Shown here: piece after piece, positions 45,530 through 54,532 of the stretch
Numbering within the stretch: the first letter of the stretch is position 1
Layout of the letters: every line of letters starts with the position of its first letter
Assembly: GCA_947166385.1 (NCBI GenBank)
Contig: CAMVEB010000011.1
Coordinates: forward strand, 1 to 64,000
Reading direction: 5' to 3'
DNA: 64,000 nucleotides
Origin: an uncultured Clostridia bacterium
GTDB lineage: Bacteria > Bacillota > Clostridia > Christensenellales > Aristaeellaceae
Made by a program: the position numbers and the translations under genes
Notes under the pieces: model-generated
Database searches by the model: none
Told to the model about the DNA's origin: nothing
What the model saw: only the letters and a program-made list of their open reading frames with translations

Positions 45530-48500
45530 TTATTCGCTGTAATCCTGCAGGGAAACCGATACCATCCTGCTGACACCCTGCTCCTCCATCGCCACACCGT
45601 ACAGGCCGTTGGCACGCTCCATGGTACCCTTCCGGTGGGTGATGACCACAAACTGTGTGTCCCCGGAATACTCCGCCAGGTAATCCGCGAAATAGCCGAT
45701 GTTCGCGTCGTCCAGCGCTGCCTCAATCTCATCCAGGATACAAAAGGGCGTCGGTTTCAGCTTCAGCGTCGCAAACAGAATCGCAATCGCGGTCAGCGTT
45801 TTCTCGCCGCCGGACAGCAGCGACAGTAGCTGCAGCTTCTTTCCTGGCGGCTGCGCGTTGATTTCTATGCCGCAGTTCAGCGGATCGTTCGGATCGGTCA
45901 GCTGCAGCTCGGCATGTCCGCCGCCGAACAGGCGCTCAAACGTTTCGGAGAAATACCCCTGCAGCAGCGTAAAGCGTTCCACAAACGTCCCGCGCATCTG
46001 CTCCAGCAGCCTGGCAATCAGGTCCCGCAGGTCCTTCTCCGCCTTTTCCATATCCTCCCGCTGTACGTACATCTCATCGTACCGCGCCTTCGTCTGCGCA
46101 TACTCTTCCACCGCGTGCACATTCACCGGGCCGAGAGCGCGGATCTCTGCGGAAAGCTGAGCAGCCTGCCGGTCCGCCTCCGTTACGTTGAAGGGGTCCT
46201 TTCGGCGGAATTCCTCTGCCCCGGCATAGGTCACCTCATAGGTGTTCCAGATCCGGTCCCGCAGTGCTTTCAGGTCACCCTCCGTGCGCGCCCGGGCCAG
46301 TTCCAGCCGGTGGGCCTTGTCACTGTCACGGCTGTAGGTCTGGTGAAGCCCTTCCATGTCCGCCAGCAGCTCCTTCAGCGCCTGCTGCTTCCCTGTACGA
46401 TCCTCCTCCAGTTCCTTCGCGATCCGCTCCCGACCGGCCTGTTCCTCCTGTGCCGCTTCCAGCGCCGCCTGCAAACGTTCGCCCTCCTCAGCGTCCGCAA
46501 TGTCTCCGTTGTCCATTTCCTTCAGCAGACTTTCCCGGCTTGCCTGTTCCCGGGCGTTCCGATCCCGTTCCTGTTCCAGCCGGGCCTGGTCCCGCTGCAA
46601 ATTGTCCAGCTCGTGCTGCAGATCGTTGACCGCCAGCGTCAGTCGAACAGTCTCCTCCGCCTGCTCCTCCGCGACTTTCCGGGCCTCCAGCGCCGCCTGT
46701 TGCAGCGCGGCCGCCCGTTTTTCCATCTCTTCCCTGGTTTCCTCGGTTTTCTCGGTATGATCGTTAGCCATGGACAGCTGTTCCCGGATCTGCATCATGG
46801 ATTCCATCAGCTGCTCGCGGGCCGCTTCGGTTTCACTCCGCTGCATCGCGTGCATCCGGCGGTCTTCCTCCGCGTTCTGCAGACGCTCCGTCTCCCGGGC
46901 CACCGCGATCTCCTGCTGGTGCAGGTTTTCCAGCGCTTCGGCCGAGGCTCCCTTCAGGCGGTCTTTCTCCGCCTGTCCGTCCTTCATCTGTTTCAGGAGC
47001 CGCTCCAGCTCATCCTGTCCCGTCTGCAGCGCCTCGGTCAGTTCCTTCAGTTCCCGCTCCCGGGAGAACAGGTTTACGCTCCGGGAGGAAACCGATCCGC
47101 CCGTCATTGATCCGCCGGAATGCATCACGTCACCCTGCAGCGTCACCAGGCGGAACTCGTGCCCGCCTTTGCGCATGATGGTGATCCCGTGATCCAGGTT
47201 GTCCGCTACGACGGTGCGACCCAACAGGTTTTCCACAATTCCGCGGTATTTCCCGTCGCATTCCACCAGGTCCGACGCCACACCCAGGCAGCCGGGCATA
47301 CCCAGCGCTTCCCTTTCCTTCGGTGTCAGCCCCCGCGGCCGCACCGAAGATACCGGCAGGAACGTTGCCCGGCCCTGATGATTCTCCCGCAGATATTCGA
47401 TCAGCGCCTTCGCCGTCTCCTCATCCTCGGTCACCACGTTCTGCTGTGCGTTACCCAGCACCATATCCAGAGCAGTTTCAAATTTCTTTGGTACAGAGAT
47501 CAGCATGTTCAGCGGTCCGTACACCCGGTCCATGCCCTTCTCCCGGGCATACCGGACTACGGAGCGTACGGAGTTCTGGTAGCCCTCCAGCTCACGGGAC
47601 ATCTCGTCCAGCAGCCTCCGGCGGGATTCCATGTCCCGCAACTCTGCCAACCGAGCATCATAATCCTTCCGGGCCCGGATCACCGCGGCGTCCGCCTCCT
47701 CCAACCGGTTTCGGGCTTCCTGCACGCCATTGGCAAGCTTTTCCTGCTCCGCGGTTTCCCGATTCAGTCTTCCCCGGGCTTCCCGCACAGCGTCATCCTT
47801 CACGTCTGCGGCTTTCCGCATCTCCCCGCAGGCAACAGTTACCTCCTCCAGCCGGTTTTCCATCGTGGCGAGCATGGTTTTCAGCCGTGTCTGATCGTTC
47901 AATGCGGCTGCCCGGCGGTTGATGGCGTCCATCATCGCGTTCTTGTGGGTTTCCAGTTCCTCTTCCTTCTCAGCGGCATTCTTCCGGGCAGCCTCTTCCG
48001 CTTCCCGTGCGTGTTCCAGCTCGTCAGTCCGCCGGCGCAGCGTCTCCGTTCTCTCTTCTCTGCCGTCTCCGCTTTCCGCGGTCAGCCGGTCCAGTTCCGC
48101 CATCCGTTCCGCGGCGATGCTGATTTCCCCTCGAATGCGCTCCCGGTTCTCTTGTCGGTTTCGCCGCCGCTCTTCCACGGTATGAACCGCGTCCTGGGCA
48201 TCATGCACCTTTTCCATCCCGGACAGCAGTGCGCTATGTGCCTCAGTCACCTTCTCGTCCAGTGCGGCGATCTGCGTCTGCTTCCTGTCCCGCTCCTCTG
48301 TCTTTTCATGCAGGGTAATCTCCGTCGTGTCAAGCACCGTACGGATCATTTGCAGGTCCTGGTCGTTCTCCCGCAGTTTCGCCTCCATCCGGTCTGACCG
48401 CACGAGGAACAGGTTCAAATCCAGTTCCTTCAGCTCCGCAGCCAGGTCCAGATACACCCGGGCGTTCTTCGCCTGATCTTCAAGGGGATTCAGCTGCCGC

Positions 48501-49096
48501 TTCAGCTCGTCCAGAATATCGTCCACCCTGGCCATGTTTTCCATCGTCCGGGACAGTTTCTTCTCCGCTTCCTCCTTGCGGGCCTTGAATTTCACAATCC
48601 CGGCCGCCTCTTCGAAAACCTGGCGCCGATCCTCCCCCTTGCGGGAAAGGATCTCATCGATCCGTCCCTGGCCGATGATGGAGTAGCCTTCCTTGCCGAT
48701 ACCGGTGTCACGGAACAGATCCACCACATCTTTCAGCCGGCACGAGGCGCGGTTCAGGAAATATTCGCTCTCTCCGCTGCGGTATACCCGCCGGGTTACC
48801 ATAACCTCGGCGTATTCCAGCGGCAGCGTATGATCCTCGTTGTCAAAAACCAGGGAAACTTCACAGTAACTCAGTGGTTTGCGTTTCTGGGTCCCGCTGA
48901 AGATCACGTCCTGCATGCTGGCGCCGCGCAGCGTCTTTGCGCTCTGCTCGCCCAGCACCCAGCGCACCGCGTCGCCGATATTGCTTTTTCCGGAGCCATT
49001 GGGTCCGACAATCGCCGTAATGCCTTCCTTGAAGACGATCTCGGTCCTCTGGGCAAAAGATTTGAATCCGTAAAGCTCCAGTTTCTTCAGTCGCAT
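45530..49096 (-). CDS. smc: Chromosome segregation protein SMC
   Basis: 1188 aa, full length. N-terminal Walker A GPNGSGKSNIGDAVRWVLGEQS; two long coiled coils (about 170-500 and 670-1020) flank a hinge (about 510-660) with conserved glycines (GGSMTGG follows it); the C-terminal signature is LLSGGEKTLTAIA and Walker B is FCILDEIEAALDDAN. With ScpA and ScpB it condenses chromosomes. The usual rnc and ftsY neighbours are not here. GGAGG precedes the ATG. Confidence 0.97.
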   Translation of the reverse strand: MRLKKLELYGFKSFAQRTEIVFKEGITAIVGPNGSGKSNIGDAVRWVLGEQSAKTLRGASMQDVIFSGTQKRKPLSYCEVSLVFDNEDHTLPLEYAEVMVTRRVYRSGESEYFLNRASCRLKDVVDLFRDTGIGKEGYSIIGQGRIDEILSRKGEDRRQVFEEAAGIVKFKARKEEAEKKLSRTMENMARVDDILDELKRQLNPLEDQAKNARVYLDLAAELKELDLNLFLVRSDRMEAKLRENDQDLQMIRTVLDTTEITLHEKTEERDRKQTQIAALDEKVTEAHSALLSGMEKVHDAQDAVHTVEERRRNRQENRERIRGEISIAAERMAELDRLTAESGDGREERTETLRRRTDELEHAREAEEAARKNAAEKEEELETHKNAMMDAINRRAAALNDQTRLKTMLATMENRLEEVTVACGEMRKAADVKDDAVREARGRLNRETAEQEKLANGVQEARNRLEEADAAVIRARKDYDARLAELRDMESRRRLLDEMSRELEGYQNSVRSVVRYAREKGMDRVYGPLNMLISVPKKFETALDMVLGNAQQNVVTEDEETAKALIEYLRENHQGRATFLPVSSVRPRGLTPKEREALGMPGCLGVASDLVECDGKYRGIVENLLGRTVVADNLDHGITIMRKGGHEFRLVTLQGDVMHSGGSMTGGSVSSRSVNLFSRERELKELTEALQTGQDELERLLKQMKDGQAEKDRLKGASAEALENLHQQEIAVARETERLQNAEEDRRMHAMQRSETEAAREQLMESMMQIREQLSMANDHTEKTEETREEMEKRAAALQQAALEARKVAEEQAEETVRLTLAVNDLQHELDNLQRDQARLEQERDRNAREQASRESLLKEMDNGDIADAEEGERLQAALEAAQEEQAGRERIAKELEEDRTGKQQALKELLADMEGLHQTYSRDSDKAHRLELARARTEGDLKALRDRIWNTYEVTYAGAEEFRRKDPFNVTEADRQAAQLSAEIRALGPVNVHAVEEYAQTKARYDEMYVQREDMEKAEKDLRDLIARLLEQMRGTFVERFTLLQGYFSETFERLFGGGHAELQLTDPNDPLNCGIEINAQPPGKKLQLLSLLSGGEKTLTAIAILFATLKLKPTPFCILDEIEAALDDANIGYFADYLAEYSGDTQFVVITHRKGTMERANGLYGVAMEEQGVSRMVSVSLQDYSE

Positions 49097-49193
49097 ACTT
49101 CCTCCAAAGTTTCCCGCGCCTGATGCGCAGACGGGTTATTATATCATGAAATTGTTCCGCGAAACACCCCGCCGACATGAAAAATACAGGCCC

Positions 49194-49221
49194 TTGACTT
49201 TCCCCTGCTTCCATGTACAAT
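49194..49221 (+). promoter_or_regulatory. Promoter of the first MATE gene
   Basis: TTGACT, 16-bp spacer, TACAAT, 38 nt before the start codon. Confidence 0.65.
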
Positions 49222-49258
49222 GAATCTGGATATTCCGGAAGGTTGAGGTCTCCAAACG

Positions 49259-50644
49259 ATGTGGAAACGCTATGTGGGCAGTAAGGCTTTTTATAAGGGT
49301 GTACTCACCCTGCTGATCCCGATCATCGTGCAGCAGTTTATTTCTTCCTTTGTTTCCCTGCTGGACAATATCATGGTCGGCAGTCTCGGTACGGAGTCAA
49401 TCTCCGCCGCCTCCATCAGCAACACCGTGCTCACCGTCCATATGCTGGCCGTCTTCGGCGGTCTCAGCGGCGCAAGCATTTTCGGTGCCCAGTTTTTCGG
49501 TAAGGGTGATATGGACGGGATGCGCCATACCTTCCGTTTCAAGGTGTACTTCGGCGTTGTATGTACGGCCGTTGCCATCCTGGTGTACGCGCTCTTCGGC
49601 GATTCATTCCTTCGCTCCTTCCTGCAGGGGGAGAGCAACGGCGGAGATTTGGAGCTGACGCTACGCCAGGGCTCCGGCTATCTGCGCATCATGCTGTGGG
49701 GGCTCCTGCCCTTTACCCTCGTGCAGGTCTATGCCGGAACCCTCCGGGAGTCCGGGCAGACCACCGCGCCCATGGTCGCCGGCATCTGCGCCATCCTGAC
49801 AAACCTGTTCCTGAACTGGGTTCTGATCTTTGGACATCTGGGCGCGCCGTCTCTGGGGGTGGAAGGCGCCGCCATCGCCACCGTCATCTCCCGCTATGTC
49901 GAGCTTCTGATCGTTGTCATCCATTCCCACCGGCATACGGATCGCTATGTCTTCCTGTACGGTGCCTATCGGAGCGGCTTTGTGCCCCGCAGGCTCATCG
50001 GGAAGATCACACGCACCGGCCTGCCCCTCCTGATCAACGAAATCCTCTGGTCCCTGGGTATGACCTTTATCAACCAGTTCTATTCCACCCGCGGGCTGAA
50101 TGCCGTCGCCGCGCTCAACATCACCGGTACCGCATGGAACCTCTTCTGCGTCATTATGTTCGCTATGGGCAGTGCGGTTTCCATCATGGTCGGGCAGCGC
50201 CTTGGCGCCGGCAAAATGGAGGAGGCCCGGGATGTGGACAGAAAACTGATCGTCCTGACCGAGGTCATCCATATTCTGATCGGTCTGGCCATGATCGTCT
50301 TTTCTCCCCTGGTTCCGCGCCTGTATAACGTCGGAGAAGAGGTCCGGGAGCTCACCCGGCAAATGCTGGTGGTCGCCGGTCTCTCGCTCCCGCTTCATTC
50401 CTTTGCCCATGTGACCTATTTTACCATCCGCTCCGGCGGCCGCACCGTGATCACCTTCTTCTTCGACGCGGTCTACACCTGGTGTGTAACAGTGCTCGTG
50501 GCTTTCCTGCTCACGCGGTATACGGATCTGTCTATCATTCAGATCTATTTCTGCGTCCAGTTTATTGATATCATCAAACTCATCCTGGGCCTGCTTATGC
50601 TCCGGTCTGATTTCTGGGCCCGCAATGTGGTCAGGGACGACTGA
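49259..50644 (+). CDS. MATE-family efflux transporter
   Basis: 461 aa with twelve hydrophobic helices in two similar halves. SSFVSLLDNIMVGSLGTESISAAS is a typical first-helix region and VAALNITGTAWNLF the matching one in the second half. It exports drugs or metabolites with a sodium or proton gradient. The broken GH5 locus begins 19 nt after its stop codon. Confidence 0.92.
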   Translation: MWKRYVGSKAFYKGVLTLLIPIIVQQFISSFVSLLDNIMVGSLGTESISAASISNTVLTVHMLAVFGGLSGASIFGAQFFGKGDMDGMRHTFRFKVYFGVVCTAVAILVYALFGDSFLRSFLQGESNGGDLELTLRQGSGYLRIMLWGLLPFTLVQVYAGTLRESGQTTAPMVAGICAILTNLFLNWVLIFGHLGAPSLGVEGAAIATVISRYVELLIVVIHSHRHTDRYVFLYGAYRSGFVPRRLIGKITRTGLPLLINEILWSLGMTFINQFYSTRGLNAVAALNITGTAWNLFCVIMFAMGSAVSIMVGQRLGAGKMEEARDVDRKLIVLTEVIHILIGLAMIVFSPLVPRLYNVGEEVRELTRQMLVVAGLSLPLHSFAHVTYFTIRSGGRTVITFFFDAVYTWCVTVLVAFLLTRYTDLSIIQIYFCVQFIDIIKLILGLLMLRSDFWARNVVRDD

Positions 50645-50662
50645 ACCGGGAGGAATCAACCC

Positions 50663-51199
50663 ATGAAAAGAATCAGGAAGATCGCCACAGTCATCAGTCA
50701 GGGATTCCTGCCGACTCTCTGTGCGGCAGTGCTGCTGCTTTGCTGCGCCGCGCATCCCGCCTGAGCGGAGGCGCCGGCGCGGCACGCCAGGCCTTCCGTA
50801 AACGGGCGCCTCCATGTGGAAGGCTCGCAGCTGGTGGATGCCTCCGGCCAGCTTGTACAGCTGCGGGGCATGAGCACTCACGGGCTTGTCTGGTATCCGG
50901 AAATGGTCAGCGAAAACCTGTTTCGCCAGCTTTCCGAAGACTGGAACTGCAATCTGATCCGCCTCGCCATGTATTCGATATCCTATCAAGAGAAAAAAAC
51001 GCGCGCCGAAAGCCTGCGCCTGATGCGTAAAGGCATTGAAGCGGCCGTCGCCGCCGATACCTATGTAGTGGTAGACTGGCATATCGTATCGGACGGCGAT
51101 CCAAACGAGTATAAAGCGGAAGCCATCGAATTTTTCGACCTGATCGCTTCCGAGTATGCGGACTGCCCAAACCTGATTTTTGAGATTTGCAATGAACCG
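50663..51199 (+). pseudogene. Truncated GH5 endoglucanase fragment with in-frame stop
   Basis: Starting at the ATG at 50663 (GGAGG upstream), the frame encodes a signal peptide (MKRIRKIATVISQG to LLLCCAAHPA), then TGA at 50762-50764. The same frame then continues as a glycoside hydrolase family 5 N-terminal half: LVDASGQLVQLRGMSTHGL, LIRLAMYS, VVVDWHIVSDGDPN and FEICNEP with the acid/base Glu. The second half of the GH5 fold, with the nucleophile Glu, is absent; after NEP the sequence becomes a glycosyltransferase. Either a decayed gene or an assembly chimera. Confidence 0.85.
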
Positions 51200-52857
51200 C
51201 CGGATCTCCTGCGCAAAATGCTCAATGGCTGCATTCATATGAAATATCCAGACCCGGCAAAAGTGCATATCTGGCTCTGCGATGACCACCGCCGCGCAGA
51301 AATGCGCGCCCTGGCGGAAGAAATGGGCGTCGGCTATTTCGACCGGCCGGACAATAAAGGTGCGAAAGCCGGCAATCTGAACCATGCCCTGAGGCTGACT
51401 TCCGCCCCCTATATCGTCAGCTTTGACGCGGATATGATTCCGCGTAGCGATTTTCTGCTGAAAACCATTCCGTATTTTGTAGATGCGGAGCTGTGGGAAC
51501 AAAGCCGGCCGGAAGCGGAACGGCTTCATCTGGGCCTCCTCCAGACGCCCCAGTGCTTTATGATCCGGATGTGTTTCAGCATGCGCTGTACTGTGAAAAG
51601 CGTGCGCCCAACGAGCAGGATTTCTTCTACCGCACCATTGAGCCGGCGAAGACGGCCACCAACAGCGTCATCTACCGCGGTTCCAACACAGTCCTCTCCC
51701 GCCGAGCTCTGGAAGATATCGGCGGATTCTATACGGAGTCCATCACCGAAGACTTTACAACCAGCCTCCTGATCGAGTCGGCCGGCTATGTCAGCCTCGG
51801 CCTGTCAGAGCCCCTGGCCAGCGGGCAGACACCGCATACCTTCCGGGAGCATATCCAGCAGCGTACCCGCTGGGGGCGCGGGGTCATCGTCACGGCAAGG
51901 AAGCTGAGAATCCTGCGCCGCAGGGAACTGACAGTCGCTCAGAAGGTCAGCTACCTCAGTTCGGTCACATACTGGTATTCCCCGCTGAAAAATCTGGTTT
52001 ACCTGCTGTCCCCGCTGCTCTACGCGGCATTCATGATTCCGGTCTTCCGCTGTAACTGGCTGGAGTTGATGGCCTTCTGGCTCCCGATGTTCATCCTGCA
52101 GGATATGAGCCTCCGACTGAACAGCCGCAACACGATCTCCGTAAAGTGGAGCGGCATCTACGAAACCAGCGTTATGCCCCACCTGCTCATTCCGATCCTG
52201 AAGGAAAGCATGGGCATCACTTTGTCCACCTTCAAGGTCACGGACAAGTCCGGCGCCGGCAGGGAGCGGAAGCGGGATCTCCGGATGACCCTTCCCTTCC
52301 TCTGTCTGATTGCGCTATCCCTGGCCGGCATCGTCCGGGTGTTGTGGAATTTCAATGTCATGCAGATCATCAGCCTGCTGATTCTGCTCTTCTGGATCGT
52401 GCGTAATCTCTATTATCTGGTCATGGCTGTCTTTCTGGTAGATGGCCGCGATTCCGATGGCGAAGTTGTGAAGGTCACTGATGCGGAGCTTGTCCAGGTC
52501 ACGGCTGGCGGAAAAATGTATGACGGCGTGACAACGCTCCTGGCAGAGCACAGCCTGACAGTTTTCCTCGATGAAGCGGAGGATATGAAAACCGGTGCGT
52601 CCGTGGATGTGGAAATCACCCAAGATTCCGCCGCCACCAGGGTCAGCGGCGTGGTCACCGGTGTCCGGGAATCCCGTCGTGGCACTTCCCGTACCCATAC
52701 GGTGGAAATTCTGGATGACCTCGGCAACGGCATGGAATATCTCCAGCTCCTGTATGACAGGGTTCCGACCCTCCCGCAGTCCCTGCACCGGGATTTCGGC
52801 GCATTATATGATTTCTGGCAGAACATCGCTCACCGCGTCGGGCGTACCGCACGCTGA
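51191..52857 (+). pseudogene. Cellulose-synthase-like GT2 with PilZ domain, N-terminus lost, frameshifted
   Basis: Begins inside NEPPDLLRKMLNGC. GT2 motifs are kept: WLCDD, FDADM (DxD), ITEDF and QQRTRW, followed by about five membrane helices and a C-terminal PilZ-like domain (VDGRDSDGE, then a beta-rich stretch) that would bind c-di-GMP. The N-terminal membrane helices are missing. The frame is broken at 51557-51559, where adding one T to TTT would restore CFYDPDVFQ. The downstream part is open from about 51493 to 52857. It resembles BcsA-type polysaccharide synthases of Clostridia. Confidence 0.85.
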
Positions 52858-52881
52858 ACACGGCAAAGAAAAAGTGAAAGG

Positions 52882-52912
52882 AAAAACAGGGGATAACTCG
52901 TCCCCTGTTTTC
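52882..52912. terminator. Bidirectional terminator
   Basis: A perfect 11-bp stem AAAACAGGGGA / TCCCCTGTTTT with a 7-nt loop, ending the GT2 locus on plus and the rpsF-ssb-rpsR operon on minus. Confidence 0.9.
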
Positions 52913-52929
52913 TGTTTCCTGTAGGTTGA

Positions 52930-53187
52930 TCAGTCCACTGTATAGGGCATCAGCGCGATGGCACGGGCGCGCTTGATGGCCTCGCTCAGCTGGCGCTGAT
53001 GCTTGGCGCAGTTGCCGCTCATCCGGCGGGGCAGGATCTTGCCACGCTCATTGGTGAAGCGACGCAGGCGATTGATATCCTTGTAGTCAATGTACTCAAT
53101 CTTATCGACACAGAAGCTGCAAACCTTCCGGCGGGGACGGCGTCCTCCGCGGGGGCGCGGCCTTCTTTCGCCACGATCTTCAGACAT
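52930..53187 (-). CDS. rpsR: 30S ribosomal protein S18
   Basis: 85 aa. The core [32 protein letters not shown] and the C-terminal [19 protein letters not shown] are standard S18. The N-terminus is unusually Arg-rich ([14 protein letters not shown]). The CxxC is present, so this is the zinc-binding (C+) form or keeps its Cys pair. It is the last gene of the operon. Confidence 0.97.
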   Translation of the reverse strand: MSEDRGERRPRPRGGRRPRRKVCSFCVDKIEYIDYKDINRLRRFTNERGKILPRRMSGNCAKHQRQLSEAIKRARAIALMPYTVD

Positions 53188-53212
53188 AGGGCTTTAACCT
53201 CCTTACTCAGCG

Positions 53213-53647
53213 TTAGAAAGGCAGTTCGTCGGTCTCCACTGCTGTGAAGCCGGCAGCTGCCTGGGGTACTGCAGAGGGAGCAGCAGCGGCAGGAGCGCTG
53301 TAAGCGCTTGCTTCGCTGTCATTCCGGGAAGAAAGGAATTCCACATCCGTAGCGTTCACTTCCATCGTGGCGCGGGTGGTTCCGTCGGCGGCCTGGTAAG
53401 TGCGGACACTCACGGATCCGACAACCGCAACCTTCCGGCCTTTGGCCAGATACTTCGCACAGTTCTCTCCTAGCTGGCGCCAGGCTGAAACCCGGAAGAA
53501 ATCAGTCTGTTCGTTCTGATTGCCCTGGGCATCCCGGCGGCCGCGGCGGTTCACCGCCACGCTGAAACTGCAAACGCTGTCTCCGGAAGGCGTGGTCCGC
53601 AATTCCGGATCATGAGTCAGATTTCCGATAATCGTCAGCCGATTCAT
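53213..53647 (-). CDS. ssb: Single-stranded DNA-binding protein
   Basis: 144 aa. The OB fold starts MNRLTIIGNLTHDPELR and includes FRVSAWRQLGENCAKYLAKG; the linker is Ala/Pro-rich and the protein-interaction tip is DELPF, a normal C-terminus. It coats single-stranded DNA in replication and repair. It sits between rpsF and rpsR as in most Bacillota. Confidence 0.97.
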   Translation of the reverse strand: MNRLTIIGNLTHDPELRTTPSGDSVCSFSVAVNRRGRRDAQGNQNEQTDFFRVSAWRQLGENCAKYLAKGRKVAVVGSVSVRTYQAADGTTRATMEVNATDVEFLSSRNDSEASAYSAPAAAAPSAVPQAAAGFTAVETDELPF

Positions 53648-53670
53648 GCTTTTCCTCTCCTTTTCCGTCG

Positions 53671-54120
53671 TTACTCCGCATCGGCGGGAGCGGCTTCTTC
53701 GGCGGGAGCAGCTTCAACAGCTTCTTCTGCGGGAGCGGCAGCTTCTTCTTCGGCAGGAGCGGCTTCCTCATCAGCGGGAGCGGCCAGGGGAGCGGGTTTA
53801 TTCGCGCGCGGCTTCACAGCAGAACGCTTCTCTTCCAGCTTCACGACCAGATAACGGAGCACGCTCTCGTTGATCTGCAGGTTACGCTCGAGCTCGCGGG
53901 GCAGGTCGGCGGGAGCCTTGAAGGTCACCAGCACGTACCAGCCTTCGGTCTTGTAGTTGATCGCATAGGCCAGGCGGCGCTTGCCCCATGTCTCATCAAC
54001 CTTTTCGATCTCACCACCGTTGTTAGCGATCAGGGCGGAAACCTTTTCAATCAGCTCTTTCCGGGCCGTTTCCTCCAGATCGGTGTCGATGATGTAGATC
54101 ATTTCATACCTGTTCATCAT
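53671..54120 (-). CDS. rpsF: 30S ribosomal protein S6 with Ala/Glu-rich tail
   Basis: 149 aa, against about 95 normally. Residues 1-97 are ordinary S6 (MNRYEMIYIID, WGKRRLAYAINYKTEGWY, RYLVVK). The last 45 residues are a low-complexity Ala-Pro-Glu tail made of PAEE-like repeats, encoded by a repetitive GCTTCTTC-type DNA stretch on the plus strand. Acidic tails occur on S6 in some bacteria; the role here is unknown. It is the first gene of the operon. Confidence 0.96.
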   Translation of the reverse strand: MMNRYEMIYIIDTDLEETARKELIEKVSALIANNGGEIEKVDETWGKRRLAYAINYKTEGWYVLVTFKAPADLPRELERNLQINESVLRYLVVKLEEKRSAVKPRANKPAPLAAPADEEAAPAEEEAAAPAEEAVEAAPAEEAAPADAE

Positions 54121-54183
54121 TCTTTCACCTCCTCACGGACTTTTGGCGCTGCTTTCCGCAGCGCAAGGATGTGCCAATTGATG

Positions 54184-54212
54184 ATTATAGCAGACTTCCC
54201 ATTGAATTGCAA
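54184..54212 (-). promoter_or_regulatory. rpsF-ssb-rpsR promoter
   Basis: Minus-strand TTGCAA, 17-bp spacer, TATAAT. Confidence 0.85.
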
Positions 54213-54312
54213 GGGTTTTTCTCGAATTCGTCAATTGTTTTATGTGTTTGTGTGTTTGTGGTGAGGGCTGGAGAACTGTCAGGGAGATTCCCTGCTCTGA
54301 TCTTCTGATGAT

Positions 54313-54342
54313 ACTATACCACGAGTCTCTCCCTGGATTCAA
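54313..54342 (-). promoter_or_regulatory. Possible second rpsF promoter
   Basis: Minus-strand TTGAAT, 18-bp spacer, TATAGT. The -35 box lies within the first 10-bp repeat. Confidence 0.4.
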
Positions 54343-54372
54343 CTGGAATTTACTGGAATCTGCTGGAATTTA
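54333..54372. repeat. Four tandem 10-bp repeats
   Basis: Units CTGGATTCAA, CTGGAATTTA, CTGGAATCTG and CTGGAATTTA follow each other without gaps. The 10-bp period equals about one helical turn, as in arrays of protein-binding sites. They lie between the divergent promoters. Confidence 0.75.
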
Positions 54373-54421
54373 TCAAATCATCCTGAACTCTTTGTCGCCC
54401 GGCAGCATCTGTATTGTACAA

Positions 54422-54450
54422 TTGATTTTATCCTGCAGTTTCGGTATAAT
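54422..54450 (+). promoter_or_regulatory. Promoter of the nine-helix membrane protein
   Basis: TTGATT, 17-bp spacer, TATAAT. Confidence 0.82.
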
Positions 54451-54532
54451 TTTCGTAAGATGTCAGCGGAAATACCGATGATTCTTTTGTTCAGCACAAC
54501 ACATCAGAAGAAAAATCAGGGAGACAGAATGC

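Larger units (their letters stand above)
54121..54532. other. Intergenic region with divergent promoters and repeats
   Basis: 412 nt without a supported gene. It holds the rpsF promoter, a possible second rpsF promoter, four tandem 10-bp repeats, a GTGTTTGTGTGTTTGTG run near 54243, and the promoter of the next plus-strand gene. An open frame from 54242 crosses all of these and looks non-coding. Confidence 0.6.

Noticed and set aside
54242-54481. A 79-codon open frame in the rpsF upstream region
   Set aside because: It runs through two promoters and the 10-bp repeats, has no SD and a Cys-rich, non-protein-like composition.
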